Shown here piece after piece: positions 8,190 through 16,156 of a DNA stretch of 21,506 nucleotides. The position numbers and the translations under genes were made by a program. Numbering within the stretch: the stretch's first letter is position 1; every line of letters begins with the position of its first letter. The DNA is taken from IMG/VR virus record IMGVR_UViG_3300042894_001776, positions 1 through 21,506 of that record; one strand, written 5' to 3'. A model generated the notes under the pieces. The model searched no databases. It worked only from the letters and a program-made list of their open reading frames with translations, and was not told the DNA's origin. The stretch is from a virus.

Positions 8190-8220
8190 ATTTTGTGTTT
8201 ATATTAAATATGATGTAATC

Positions 8221-9978
8221 ATGTACACTAAATTAATCACACAAATAAACAATAGGTTAGTAGGTAGTACAGGTAAGATTTCAACAGCTAAAATACGCTC
8301 AAAAAGTAACAGTGATTTAATCCAATCTATTCTTGCATCTACTAGCTTTTTAGATAATGAATCTTCTATTACAGAACGTATCTACTGTATTCGTAATGAT
8401 ATTACTGCACCTCCTGTTTGTATCATTACGAATACACCTCTAAGATATAACAATAATACACACTGCTATAATACAGCTAATCAACACACACCTCGCAATA
8501 AAGCTGTAGCTAGTGTACTTAAGTTTAAAAATACTATTACAAATAGACACAGTGATATAGTATCTAACCTTATTACTATATATACTAGTAACTCTTATAA
8601 TCTTAAAAGTGTTAATGAAACAAAGGAATTTATAAGGTATTTTAAGCAGACATATAAAAACATTAAACCTGCAATAATATCCAAACATACAGATAATATT
8701 TGTAGTGTTATTTTTTATACAGATAAAGGTTTTTTAAAAGGTAACTACGAGTTAAAGTTATTTGGAGAAAGGTGCTATTTAATAATGAAAGATTTATTTG
8801 AAGCGCCATGCTGTATTGATGATTCTAATACTAAAGCACATTATGAAAACTATAATGTTGGTTATCGTAAAATAACAACAAATAAAAATAGAATTAATTT
8901 ATATAACAATATAATTAAAGAAAAAATACAATCTCAAGGATTTGTTATTAATAACAGTAATGAAATATATAACCTTAAAGATTGTGAGTTTAATGTTACT
9001 TGCATAACTTGTAATGTTACTCAAACTAAGTGTCTAACTAATGGTAGATGGAAAGATATATACTGCTCAGGTTGTTATGGAAAGGTAGGTCGGTCAAAGC
9101 AAGAGGATGAAATAGTGGATTATATTAAATCTGTTAAAGATATAGAAATAATAACTAACTACAAACTTACAACAACTGGTAAGGAACTAGATATATACAT
9201 ACCTGATCTTAAAGTTGGTATTGAGTATAACGGTATTGTTTGGCATAGCTATGGTAAAACGCACCCAAACAATATTAAAAATATAAGTAATAAATTTCAT
9301 ATTAATGAAAAGCGTTTAATGTGTAATAAGTTGGGTATAAGGGTGATTAATATATTTGATAGTGAATGGTTATTCAAAAAAGACATAGTAAAATCAATGA
9401 TAAGTAGTAAATTACACTTACCCTTAAATACAATATTCGCAAGAAAGTGTACAATTCAGCAGATAGATAAGCAGACTAAAGGACTATTTCTTAAAAATAA
9501 TCACATTCAAGGAAATGATAATTCTAGTGTGTGTTTAGGTTTATTTTATAATAATGAGATAGTTTCAGTAATGACGTTTGGAACTAGAAAAATAACAGGT
9601 AAAGTATCGTTTGAGCTTATTAGGTTCTGTAATAAAATTAACACACACATCCCCGGTAGCGCGAGTAAATTATTCAAACACTTTTTAAAAAATATATGGC
9701 AGGGTGAAACTATAGTAACATACGCAGATCTAAGATTTAGTGAAGGTGTCTTATACAATAATTTAGGATTTACATTTAAACACGACAGCTCACCTAATTA
9801 CTTTTATACTAAAGATTGTCTAACTTTAGAAAATAGGGTAAATTATCAAAAACATAAACTTGCAACTAAATTAGAAAGCTTTAATGAGTTAAATACAGAA
9901 CTGTGCAATATGTTAGATAATGGATATCGTATTATATACGATTGTGGTAATAAGGTGTATGAGTACAGACTTATCTAA
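8221..9978 (+). CDS. Putative homing endonuclease, VSR-like nuclease
   Basis: 585 aa free-standing endonuclease. A zinc-ribbon is visible as C261-x2-C264 and C282-x2-C285. It is followed by a VSR/EDxHD-type nuclease core: E295/E297 in SKQEDE, D324 in ELDIYIPD, E335 in GIEYNG and H342 in WHS. An N-terminal module (about 1-110) has PPVCIITNTPLRYNN, seen in related phage nucleases. The C-terminal third (about 410-560: NNHIQGND, LGLFYNNEIVSVMTFG, YADLRFSEG, LYNNLGF) resembles the GNAT-like domain often fused to this nuclease type. It lies between sheath and tube genes in the same orientation, after the sheath terminator. It has no TATAAATA-N5 start; an ATTAAATA at 8203-8210 is ten bases from the ATG. 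Strongly AT-rich, which fits later arrival. Recognition target cannot be told. Confidence 0.75.
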   Translation: MYTKLITQINNRLVGSTGKISTAKIRSKSNSDLIQSILASTSFLDNESSITERIYCIRNDITAPPVCIITNTPLRYNNNTHCYNTANQHTPRNKAVASVLKFKNTITNRHSDIVSNLITIYTSNSYNLKSVNETKEFIRYFKQTYKNIKPAIISKHTDNICSVIFYTDKGFLKGNYELKLFGERCYLIMKDLFEAPCCIDDSNTKAHYENYNVGYRKITTNKNRINLYNNIIKEKIQSQGFVINNSNEIYNLKDCEFNVTCITCNVTQTKCLTNGRWKDIYCSGCYGKVGRSKQEDEIVDYIKSVKDIEIITNYKLTTTGKELDIYIPDLKVGIEYNGIVWHSYGKTHPNNIKNISNKFHINEKRLMCNKLGIRVINIFDSEWLFKKDIVKSMISSKLHLPLNTIFARKCTIQQIDKQTKGLFLKNNHIQGNDNSSVCLGLFYNNEIVSVMTFGTRKITGKVSFELIRFCNKINTHIPGSASKLFKHFLKNIWQGETIVTYADLRFSEGVLYNNLGFTFKHDSSPNYFYTKDCLTLENRVNYQKHKLATKLESFNELNTELCNMLDNGYRIIYDCGNKVYEYRLI

Positions 9979-9994
9979 AAAATACAGTAAGAAG

Positions 9995-10002
9995 TATAAA
10001 TA
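9995..10002 (+). promoter_or_regulatory. T4-type late promoter, TATAAATA
   Basis: Perfect TATAAATA, five bases (ATATT) before ATG 10008 of the tail tube gene. It frees tube transcription from the endonuclease gene upstream. Confidence 0.8.
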
Positions 10003-10007
10003 ATATT

Positions 10008-10544
10008 ATGGCAACAACAATTACCACATTCTTTGAACAAGCAATAAAAAGACAATTTGCTCGTGATTTCCTTTTCCGTGTAAAGCAAATTAATCTTGCA
10101 GGCGGACTTCAATTTAATGGTGAAACAGATCTTGTATATGCTAGATCCGCAAGTCTACCTGGTAGAGCGATTGAGAACAAAACTGTTAATTATGTAGGTC
10201 AGCAATTCAACGTTCCTGGTAAGTCTTCTTATACAAACTCTGAAGGTTATTCTATTGAATTCTACCATGATGAGGCTATTGATTTACGTAAGAAGTTTGA
10301 GCGTGCCTCACGTGCAGTATTTGATAATACTACATCAACTGGTGACTACAGTATGCCAGGTGAGGAGAGCACTATTTTACTATCTGTTCTAAATAGACAG
10401 CTTGAAGAAACTGCAACTATTGTACTTGTAGGTGCATCTATTAGAGATATCGGCGAAGTAAGCTACACTATAGCAGATGGTACTGGTGAGATATTGACCT
10501 TCCCTGTTACATTCTCATACCACTTCTACAAAGATCGTATCTAA
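10008..10544 (+). CDS. gp19: Tail tube protein
   Basis: Major inner-tube subunit, 178 aa (T4 gp19 is 163). Family features: an N-terminal helix then FARDFLFRVKQINL, the loop ARSASLPGRAIENKTVNYVG, FNVPGKSSY, YSIEFYHDEAIDLRKKFE, and a C-terminal VGASIRDIGEVSYTIADGTG followed by FPVTFSYHFY. Tube rings stack inside the sheath and carry DNA out at infection. The gene has its own late promoter and a strong terminator just downstream, so, like the sheath, it appears to be a single-gene high-expression unit. Start chosen from the promoter spacing; no Shine-Dalgarno is present. Confidence 0.9.
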   Translation: MATTITTFFEQAIKRQFARDFLFRVKQINLAGGLQFNGETDLVYARSASLPGRAIENKTVNYVGQQFNVPGKSSYTNSEGYSIEFYHDEAIDLRKKFERASRAVFDNTTSTGDYSMPGEESTILLSVLNRQLEETATIVLVGASIRDIGEVSYTIADGTGEILTFPVTFSYHFYKDRI

Positions 10545-10565
10545 TTAATATATACATATACTTCT

Positions 10566-10601
10566 AAAAGCTATAGAGTTTTAAACTCTATAGCTTTTTT
10601 T
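10566..10601 (+). terminator. Intrinsic terminator after the tail tube gene
   Basis: Perfect 16-bp arms AAAAGCTATAGAGTTT (10566-10581) and AAACTCTATAGCTTTT (10583-10598) around one central base, ending in a run of seven T. The flanking A and T runs would let it work in both directions, but only plus-strand genes lie beside it. Confidence 0.9.
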
Positions 10602-10603
10602 AT

Positions 10604-10611
10604 CATAAATA
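10604..10611 (+). promoter_or_regulatory. T4-type late promoter, CATAAATA
   Basis: One-base variant of TATAAATA, five bases (TCCTT) before ATG 10617 and just after the tube terminator. It probably drives the long tail/baseplate run that follows. Confidence 0.75.
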
Positions 10612-10616
10612 TCCTT

Positions 10617-11285
10617 ATGGAATATACAGGTAAGTTTTTAGATAAATTTTCTAACGACAGAAGATTTTCGCTACCACTACCCTTTCAATGGACTGTTACA
10701 ATAGATACTAGTTCTGGTCTAGTAAGCGAGATTAAAAACGCTTTAGGTAAGATCAATCAGTCATGGGCAGTTCAAGATAGCTCTCTTTGGACAGATAAAG
10801 AAGCAAACAATATATTAGTAGCGCAAGAGGTAACGCTGCCACCTGAATCCTTTGAAGCTACGGTGTTAGGACAGGAGAATAGAGGAGCATTCATGCCGGG
10901 GTATGGAACAGTGCAGCGTACGGATTTCCTATCAAGAAACATAACTATCAACTTCTTGGAGACAGAGAGAGATATTGAAACGGAATTGTTTAGACCATGG
11001 CTTATAGCTCTTTCAATAGAAGGACTAATTAATAGTAGGCTTAAATCAACTATCAATGTTACTCAGTATACTAAAGATATGAAGCCACGTAGAAAATATA
11101 CATTTAATAATGTATTTCCTACTAACTCTGAAGGTTATACCATAAATTATGGTGATCAAGAATTCTTCCAGAAAACAGTAACATTTGGCTATAACAACTA
11201 CTATATAGAAGAAATTGGACCCACATACATAGCCCCAAATATAGATGTTGGACCGAATTTGACTTTCCCTCAAAACTTAGCATAA
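10617..11285 (+). CDS. Second tail-tube-fold protein (gp54/gp19-like)
   Basis: 222 aa. N-terminal FSLPLPFQWTVTID, then VTLPPESFEATVLGQ, SRNITINFLETERDIETELF, and a C-terminal block STINVTQY...RRKYTFNNVFPTNSEG...VTFGYNNYYIE. The order (LP-E loop, edge strand with acidic helix, FP-T loop, final FxYxxY strand) is that of the tail-tube fold shared by gp19, gp48 and gp54. Position directly after the tube gene and before the assembly genes suggests a tube-end or tube-initiator protein such as gp54. The exact member is inference. Confidence 0.65.
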   Translation: MEYTGKFLDKFSNDRRFSLPLPFQWTVTIDTSSGLVSEIKNALGKINQSWAVQDSSLWTDKEANNILVAQEVTLPPESFEATVLGQENRGAFMPGYGTVQRTDFLSRNITINFLETERDIETELFRPWLIALSIEGLINSRLKSTINVTQYTKDMKPRRKYTFNNVFPTNSEGYTINYGDQEFFQKTVTFGYNNYYIEEIGPTYIAPNIDVGPNLTFPQNLA

Positions 11286-11288
11286 TAT

Positions 11289-12071
11289 ATGCACATAGTA
11301 ACATTACCATACTCTAATAAAACATTCAGTATACCTACATTTACATTTAAAGATGTATTTAATTTAGCTAGACTTGAATATAATAATAATAATGTTGGTT
11401 ATATTTCTTATATATGTAATACTTTAAATATAACTAAGCTAAATATTGTTGATAAACTTTTTGTAGTACTTAAAGTACGTGAATTTTTTATAGATGATAA
11501 TATTGCACTAAGTCTTGATGGTAAGGTTAAAAACTTGCTAATAAGCTCGGTAATAGATAAGTTTAAAGATATACCAAATATAGAACAATATATTGAATAT
11601 ACAGATAGTCTTTCTACTGTAATTGGGGTTGATATACCAACAGCTATTGTAACACCAGAAGCAATAAGTGATATCTACCTACAGGTTATTAAGTATATTG
11701 AGTTTAATTCTAAAAGATATAATATATCGACTGATGAAGATATAATAGGAATAAGTAATTTCTTAGGCGCTTCGTTAATGACTGATATTATTAATTTTAT
11801 AAAGGTATCAGATTGCGTTCTCTATATTTACGAGGATAAAAATACAAGTATTAATGTCAATTTCTTATCCTCAGATCCTTGGCTGTTTATTAAAGCTATA
11901 CTATCTGATTATGACTATATAGGATGTAGAGAAATTTTATTTAGATTGTCAAAGAGATTAAGTAGTGAGACTATACTTGATTCTACTCCAAAAGATATTA
12001 AATTCTTTATAGAAGAATACCAAGCTGAGAATAAATCAGGTAGCAGTGGCAATTCTATGCTTAACATTTAA
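11289..12071 (+). CDS. Unknown tail/baseplate assembly protein
   Basis: 260 aa, beginning three bases after the previous stop, so probably coupled; no late promoter or Shine-Dalgarno is visible. The protein starts with a beta hairpin (HIVTLPYSNKTFSIPTFTFK) followed by helices rich in Asn, Ile and Asp, with no catalytic motif. It and the next gene precede the tape-measure-like gene, the usual place for tail assembly chaperones, and both resemble in layout T4 gp26/gp51-type baseplate assembly proteins. That role is inferred from position and overall pattern only. Confidence 0.5.
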   Translation: MHIVTLPYSNKTFSIPTFTFKDVFNLARLEYNNNNVGYISYICNTLNITKLNIVDKLFVVLKVREFFIDDNIALSLDGKVKNLLISSVIDKFKDIPNIEQYIEYTDSLSTVIGVDIPTAIVTPEAISDIYLQVIKYIEFNSKRYNISTDEDIIGISNFLGASLMTDIINFIKVSDCVLYIYEDKNTSINVNFLSSDPWLFIKAILSDYDYIGCREILFRLSKRLSSETILDSTPKDIKFFIEEYQAENKSGSSGNSMLNI

Positions 12072-12074
12072 ATA
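12067..12074 (+). promoter_or_regulatory. Late promoter-like TTTAAATA
   Basis: TTTAAATA, five bases (CAATT) before ATG 12080, overlapping the stop of the preceding gene. Weaker match, same spacing as the perfect copies. Confidence 0.5.
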
Positions 12075-12079
12075 CAATT

Positions 12080-12820
12080 ATGTCAGAAACATCAATTAAG
12101 GACTTTTTAGCAAAAATATCTTCTGGAGTAAAGGATACTGTGGATGTTACTTTACAGTCTTCAGGTAAGACTGTAAAGTGTAATATCTTATCTTTAAAAC
12201 AACAAAAAGACATTATTTCGTGTGTAGCTGATGGTCTAGTCGGTATTGTATCATTTACTCGTATAATTAATAACATTATTGAAGAAGTTTCAAGTTGTAA
12301 TGATATTCTTATAACAGATAAGCCTTATGTAATTATACCTCTTAGATTTAATGCTCTAGGTACATCATATAAAAATGAAGATGGTATATCTCTAGATATA
12401 AGTTCTATTTTAGAAACTCTTAAAACAAAGAAGCTTTCTGCTAAGACATCGGACTCTATTACATTTAATAACATAACAGTTAATGTTAGAGTTCCTACAA
12501 TTAAAGAGGAAAGTGATATCACTAAGAAACTAGAGGACGAGATAAAACGTAACGGTGAAAAGAATAATACTAAAAATTTAGGTAGCATTTATATTTATGA
12601 GATACTTAAATATATTAAGTCTTTAGAATTTGATGATAGTGTATTAAACTTCGAAAAATTACCTATTAAAGATAAGCTTGAAGTAATAGAATCTTTACCG
12701 CTAGCACATAACAAGTTAATTATTCAGTTTATTGAGGCTATTAGAGCGGAAGAGAGAGACTTACTTACAGTTAAAGATACAGTAATTGAGATAAACCCTG
12801 GATTCTTTAATACCGACTAA
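12080..12820 (+). CDS. Putative baseplate hub/tail assembly protein (gp26-like)
   Basis: 246 aa. After a short helix the protein has VDVTLQSSGKTVKCNILSLK, then QQKDIISCVADG, an Asn/Ile helix, and ITDKPYVIIPLRFNALG. This order (extended N-terminus, QQKxL/I helix, DK...L.LR.xxLG) is what I recall for the T4 base plate protein family that includes gp26 and the baseplate proteins of marine relatives. It ends with VIEINPGFF. The gene directly precedes the tape-measure-like gene, which fits a chaperone or hub-assembly role. The start is fixed by late promoter spacing. Moderate confidence in the family, low in the exact function. Confidence 0.55.
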   Translation: MSETSIKDFLAKISSGVKDTVDVTLQSSGKTVKCNILSLKQQKDIISCVADGLVGIVSFTRIINNIIEEVSSCNDILITDKPYVIIPLRFNALGTSYKNEDGISLDISSILETLKTKKLSAKTSDSITFNNITVNVRVPTIKEESDITKKLEDEIKRNGEKNNTKNLGSIYIYEILKYIKSLEFDDSVLNFEKLPIKDKLEVIESLPLAHNKLIIQFIEAIRAEERDLLTVKDTVIEINPGFFNTD

Positions 12821-12823
12821 ATA
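12816..12823 (+). promoter_or_regulatory. Late promoter-like ACTAAATA
   Basis: ACTAAATA, five bases (TATAT) before GTG 12829. It supports GTG as the start of the tape-measure-like gene; the nearby ATG at 12827 is out of frame and meets a stop at once. Confidence 0.45.
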
Positions 12824-12828
12824 TATAT

Positions 12829-14946
12829 GTGAGTGAATTAGATAGTGAATCTGCATCAATGATGACAAAGTTTTTAAACTCTGTCTCTGCTTTTACTGGA
12901 CCTAAAGGTGTCCCATCACAAGATGATAGTACCTCACGTAAAGTTATACCTAATAAGAGTTCTCGTAGACCGCCTATAAATCCTATTCTGTCTGGCAATG
13001 AAGAAAGGTATTTTTTTAACGTAGGTACTTCTATAGCGGAAGCTTTTGTTAATTTGTTTAAAAAAACAAAGGGTGATACGAGTAAACCACAAACAATAAT
13101 TAGTGAAAAGCAAAAGCAAGTAGAAGAGTCTAAGACATCTAATTTGCCAAAATTACCCTCACCTTCTGAATTTAGTATTCTCTCTATCCTCGCTGCAGGT
13201 ATTGTAGCTCTCGCGGTTTATATATCAAAGATATTTGGACCAACAGGTGAATTTATTTTAAAAGTTATAACTAAAATACAAGGTGCTATATTTTTATTAA
13301 GTAAGCTTAAAATAGGTGAAAAAATAACAGGATTTTTTACAAGGATAGTTAAGTTTATAAGTGAAATGGATATAGGTAAGAAACTATCTACTATGTTTGA
13401 TAGTGTTAAGGGTATATTTAATAAGATGCCTCTCTTAGGTAAAATTGGTGGTAAGCTAGGATTAGTCTTCAAAAGTGTTGGCAAATTTATTGCTAGTAAA
13501 CTAGGCTTTATTGTTAGAAGAATACCTTTAATTGGTGCGCTAATTAATTTTACATACGCTTATCAGCGATGGCAAAAAGGTGAATATATAAAGAGTGTAC
13601 TTGAAATATTATCAGGTATAGCCAATATAAGTGTAATGTTTGGATTTCTACCAGGAGCTGCTATATCACTAGCGATAGATGGTCTATTACTAGTATCTGA
13701 TTTATTGGAAGAAAAAGATGTTGGTGCTAAAGCTAGTGCTGCTGTAAAAGGTACTAAATTAGGTGCCAAATTACTTATAGGTTATTTAAAGAAGACTGCG
13801 AGTGAAATAGGTCCTAAATTACTTAAAGTAATAAAATGGCTACCGTTCGTAGGTGGAGTTGCTGGCTTGGCTCTTGCATATTTACGTTTTAAAGAAGGTG
13901 ACTGGATTGCAGGTATTTTTGAATTAGTAGGAGCTGTAGCTGATTTTATACCAGGTGCTGGTACTGTTGTATCTTGGATTATAGATGGTGGTCTATTACT
14001 TTACGATATACTTAAAACACCTAAGGTAGAAGGTCAAGAAGGTAAACCTACGACTACTACGACTAACTTCATGTCAACAATGAAAGATCTAGCTAAAACA
14101 GTTGGTAATAAGCTAGTATCTGCTATGTGGTATATACCAGGTATTTCGTCTATACTATATTTCGGTCAAGGCATTAAAAAAATTAAGAGTGGTGATATAT
14201 TAAACGGTCTAAAAGACATAGGATCTGCAATGTTAGCATTTGCAGGTGGAAAGGCTTTGGTTGAATCTATATCGTGGCTTGTAGGTTTATTTAGCGCACC
14301 AAAAACCGAGACAGGAGAAGTTACCGCTAAGAAAATAACATTTGGAGATATAATCCAATCTTCTATTCTATCACTAATTGATATGATAGCCAATGCTGTT
14401 ACTAGCATAGTAGATTGGGGTAAGACAATAATTAGTGAAACTTTAGATAAAGTTAATGAGTATAATCCCGTCGCTATTGGATTTCAAGCAGCACATGATA
14501 AAAAAATGGCAGAGTTCGCTGAGCGGGATATAAAAACTGAAGCTGAGTTAAAAGTAGCGAGAGCAAGAGCTGCTGAGCGCGCTAAAGAGCGTGAAAGAGA
14601 TAAAGCCTCAGGTAAAGAATTGTCTCCACTTGAGCAAAGAATTGAAGATCGTAGAGAGCGTAATAAAACAACAGCTGCAGCAATCACTACTGCTAATACG
14701 AGTATAGATCCTAAATTAGATGAACAAACAAATCTTATAAATCTACAAAATCAAATTTTACTACAACTCCTAGGCACATCGAAAGAGCAACTAAATGTAA
14801 CTAAAAAGCAAAAACCTACTGTTATAGCTGATACAAATAATACACAATCAAATGTATCAGCTAATTTAAATAACGCATTTAGTACATCTAAGCAGGATAG
14901 TAGAGGTATGTATACTTCTTCGCCATATAGCTTATCTCCTGCTTAA
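12829..14946 (+). CDS. Tape-measure-like protein with three hydrophobic repeat modules
   Basis: 705 aa from GTG. Residues 1-110 are polar; 118-140 form a hydrophobic segment (SILSILAAGIVALAVYISKI). Three related modules of about 100 residues follow, opening at residues 232 (IPLIGALINFTYAYQRWQKG), 338 (LPFVGGVAGLALAYLRFKEG) and 436 (IPGISSILYFGQGIKKIKSG). Each continues with (E/D)-x-I-x-x-(V/I/L)-x-(E/D)-(I/L) and a second hydrophobic stretch. The C-terminal ~200 residues are charged and Ala/Lys/Arg-rich (coiled-coil-like, about 555-610), then polar. Length, hydrophobic segments and position after two assembly genes fit a tail length-determining protein (T4 gp29 is 590 aa), but it could also be a membrane-active ejection protein packed in the tail. 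No lytic domain is visible. Confidence 0.65.
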   Translation: MSELDSESASMMTKFLNSVSAFTGPKGVPSQDDSTSRKVIPNKSSRRPPINPILSGNEERYFFNVGTSIAEAFVNLFKKTKGDTSKPQTIISEKQKQVEESKTSNLPKLPSPSEFSILSILAAGIVALAVYISKIFGPTGEFILKVITKIQGAIFLLSKLKIGEKITGFFTRIVKFISEMDIGKKLSTMFDSVKGIFNKMPLLGKIGGKLGLVFKSVGKFIASKLGFIVRRIPLIGALINFTYAYQRWQKGEYIKSVLEILSGIANISVMFGFLPGAAISLAIDGLLLVSDLLEEKDVGAKASAAVKGTKLGAKLLIGYLKKTASEIGPKLLKVIKWLPFVGGVAGLALAYLRFKEGDWIAGIFELVGAVADFIPGAGTVVSWIIDGGLLLYDILKTPKVEGQEGKPTTTTTNFMSTMKDLAKTVGNKLVSAMWYIPGISSILYFGQGIKKIKSGDILNGLKDIGSAMLAFAGGKALVESISWLVGLFSAPKTETGEVTAKKITFGDIIQSSILSLIDMIANAVTSIVDWGKTIISETLDKVNEYNPVAIGFQAAHDKKMAEFAERDIKTEAELKVARARAAERAKERERDKASGKELSPLEQRIEDRRERNKTTAAAITTANTSIDPKLDEQTNLINLQNQILLQLLGTSKEQLNVTKKQKPTVIADTNNTQSNVSANLNNAFSTSKQDSRGMYTSSPYSLSPA

Positions 14947-14949
14947 ATA
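14942..14949 (+). promoter_or_regulatory. Late promoter-like CTTAAATA
   Basis: CTTAAATA, five bases (ATGTT) before ATG 14955, overlapping the stop of the tape-measure-like gene. Confidence 0.45.
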
Positions 14950-14954
14950 ATGTT

Positions 14955-15758
14955 ATGAGTATAATTAATGTTGTAGAAGACGCTAAATATAAGTGGACGA
15001 CAACAACAGGTGACTATCTTAAAGAAGCACCGCGTATAATTGCAACTACATATAAAGTATCTAATAACGCTATATTACAAACAGTTAAATCTTATTATGA
15101 ATTAGCACAAACAGGACTTTTTGGAGCGGATGTAAGCGGTACAGGTTATTATAATAAATTACACACAGCAGAAGTCATGGATAAATATGTGCTTCCGTTT
15201 TTTGGAGATGAGGTTCGTGGCTTTAATAACACATGGGGTGACTCATATGTAGGTTCAACGAATGGATCACAAGCAGCAGGTAGTTCTTTTTTAGGTGATG
15301 TTCAAAAGCTTGCTGATACAGTAATGACAACAGCATCTCAATTTAACGCGTTAAAGGATAACAAACCAGGTGCTTTATTTGAACCACCTAAGTACTATAA
15401 CTATAGTGCTGATGATAGTTCATTAACTGTTGATTTTATATTAATAAATACAGAAGAGGATGCATACAACGAACACTACAAACTTGTTAAAAAGCTTATA
15501 ACAGAGAATAGATTTACCCGTGAAGACGGTAACGCGTTTATCGTAACACCGCCATATCTGTGGAGTGTTATAGTTCCAGGTTACAGAGCGATTAGATGGG
15601 CGTCGTGTAGTGTTAGTATAAATTTAATAGGCTCACGTAAATATAACTCTAGACTTAAAGCACTTATACCAGAAGGTTATAGAGTGTCATTAACCTTTAA
15701 CTCACTATACACAGAACCAAGTAATTTTAGCGAAAGTTACAATAGCCAAACACTATGA
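14955..15758 (+). CDS. Putative baseplate tail-tube cap/junction protein (gp48-like)
   Basis: 267 aa. The C-terminal half carries the recognisable part: VDFILINTEEDAYNEHYKLV, then PPYLWSVIVPGYRAIRWASC and IPEGYRVSLTFNSL. This matches the closing pattern of T4 gp48/gp54-type proteins (P-x-x-W-x-V, then I(P/A)xx(Y/F)x(V/L)xLTxxSL), which join the tube to the baseplate. The N-terminal half is Ser/Gly/Thr-rich without a clear fold. It overlaps the gp53-like gene by four bases (ATGA), indicating coupled translation within a baseplate cluster. Confidence 0.5.
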   Translation: MSIINVVEDAKYKWTTTTGDYLKEAPRIIATTYKVSNNAILQTVKSYYELAQTGLFGADVSGTGYYNKLHTAEVMDKYVLPFFGDEVRGFNNTWGDSYVGSTNGSQAAGSSFLGDVQKLADTVMTTASQFNALKDNKPGALFEPPKYYNYSADDSSLTVDFILINTEEDAYNEHYKLVKKLITENRFTREDGNAFIVTPPYLWSVIVPGYRAIRWASCSVSINLIGSRKYNSRLKALIPEGYRVSLTFNSLYTEPSNFSESYNSQTL

Positions 15759-16156
15759 GCACTTTAGGATCATATCAAAACGATATAGTAAACTTACCTA
15801 AACTCGATTTAGAGTTATATGAGCGTATATTTAAAGTATACAACACTACAGGTAATGATAAGACGTTTCAATTTTATAATATACTTAAGAAGATTGAAAT
15901 GCCCACTAATATTGATTCTAATATAGTGGATTTTTACACCGTTCAATCTTCTATACCTACGACTACTATATCGTATAGAATTTATCAGGATATTAGATTA
16001 TGGTGGTTAATATATCTCCTTAATAAAGATGTGATAGGATCTAACATATTTGTTATACCGCCTGGTACACAGCTTAAGTATATTAAACCACAGTTTCTCG
16101 AAATCGTATTCAATCAAATAACTAACTTAATTGTATTCAATGGTAGGCATTTCTGA
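15755..16156 (+). CDS. gp53: Baseplate wedge protein, gp53-like
   Basis: 133 aa, start overlapping the previous stop (ATGA). The core TISYRIYQDIRLWWLIYLLN, followed by NIFVIPPGTQLKYI, is the small wedge-protein pattern of gp53 relatives: a SxxxY...D.xWW.I...N helix pair and then a LysM-like IP-x-G-x-x-L turn. T4 gp53 (196 aa) closes the ring of wedges around the hub; this version is shorter. Its end overlaps the next gene by 17 bases if that gene starts at 16140. Confidence 0.65.
   Translation: MSTLGSYQNDIVNLPKLDLELYERIFKVYNTTGNDKTFQFYNILKKIEMPTNIDSNIVDFYTVQSSIPTTTISYRIYQDIRLWWLIYLLNKDVIGSNIFVIPPGTQLKYIKPQFLEIVFNQITNLIVFNGRHF

Noticed and set aside
11289-12100. Programmed frameshift between the two genes before the tape measure, as in lambda G/GT
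   Set aside because: No convincing slippery heptamer near the end of the first gene; the second has its own ATG and late-promoter-like element, and the two proteins look independent.
13218-14687. Several minus-strand frames within the tape-measure-like gene
   Set aside because: They mirror a long, well-formed plus-strand protein with repeats and have no promoter or start signals.
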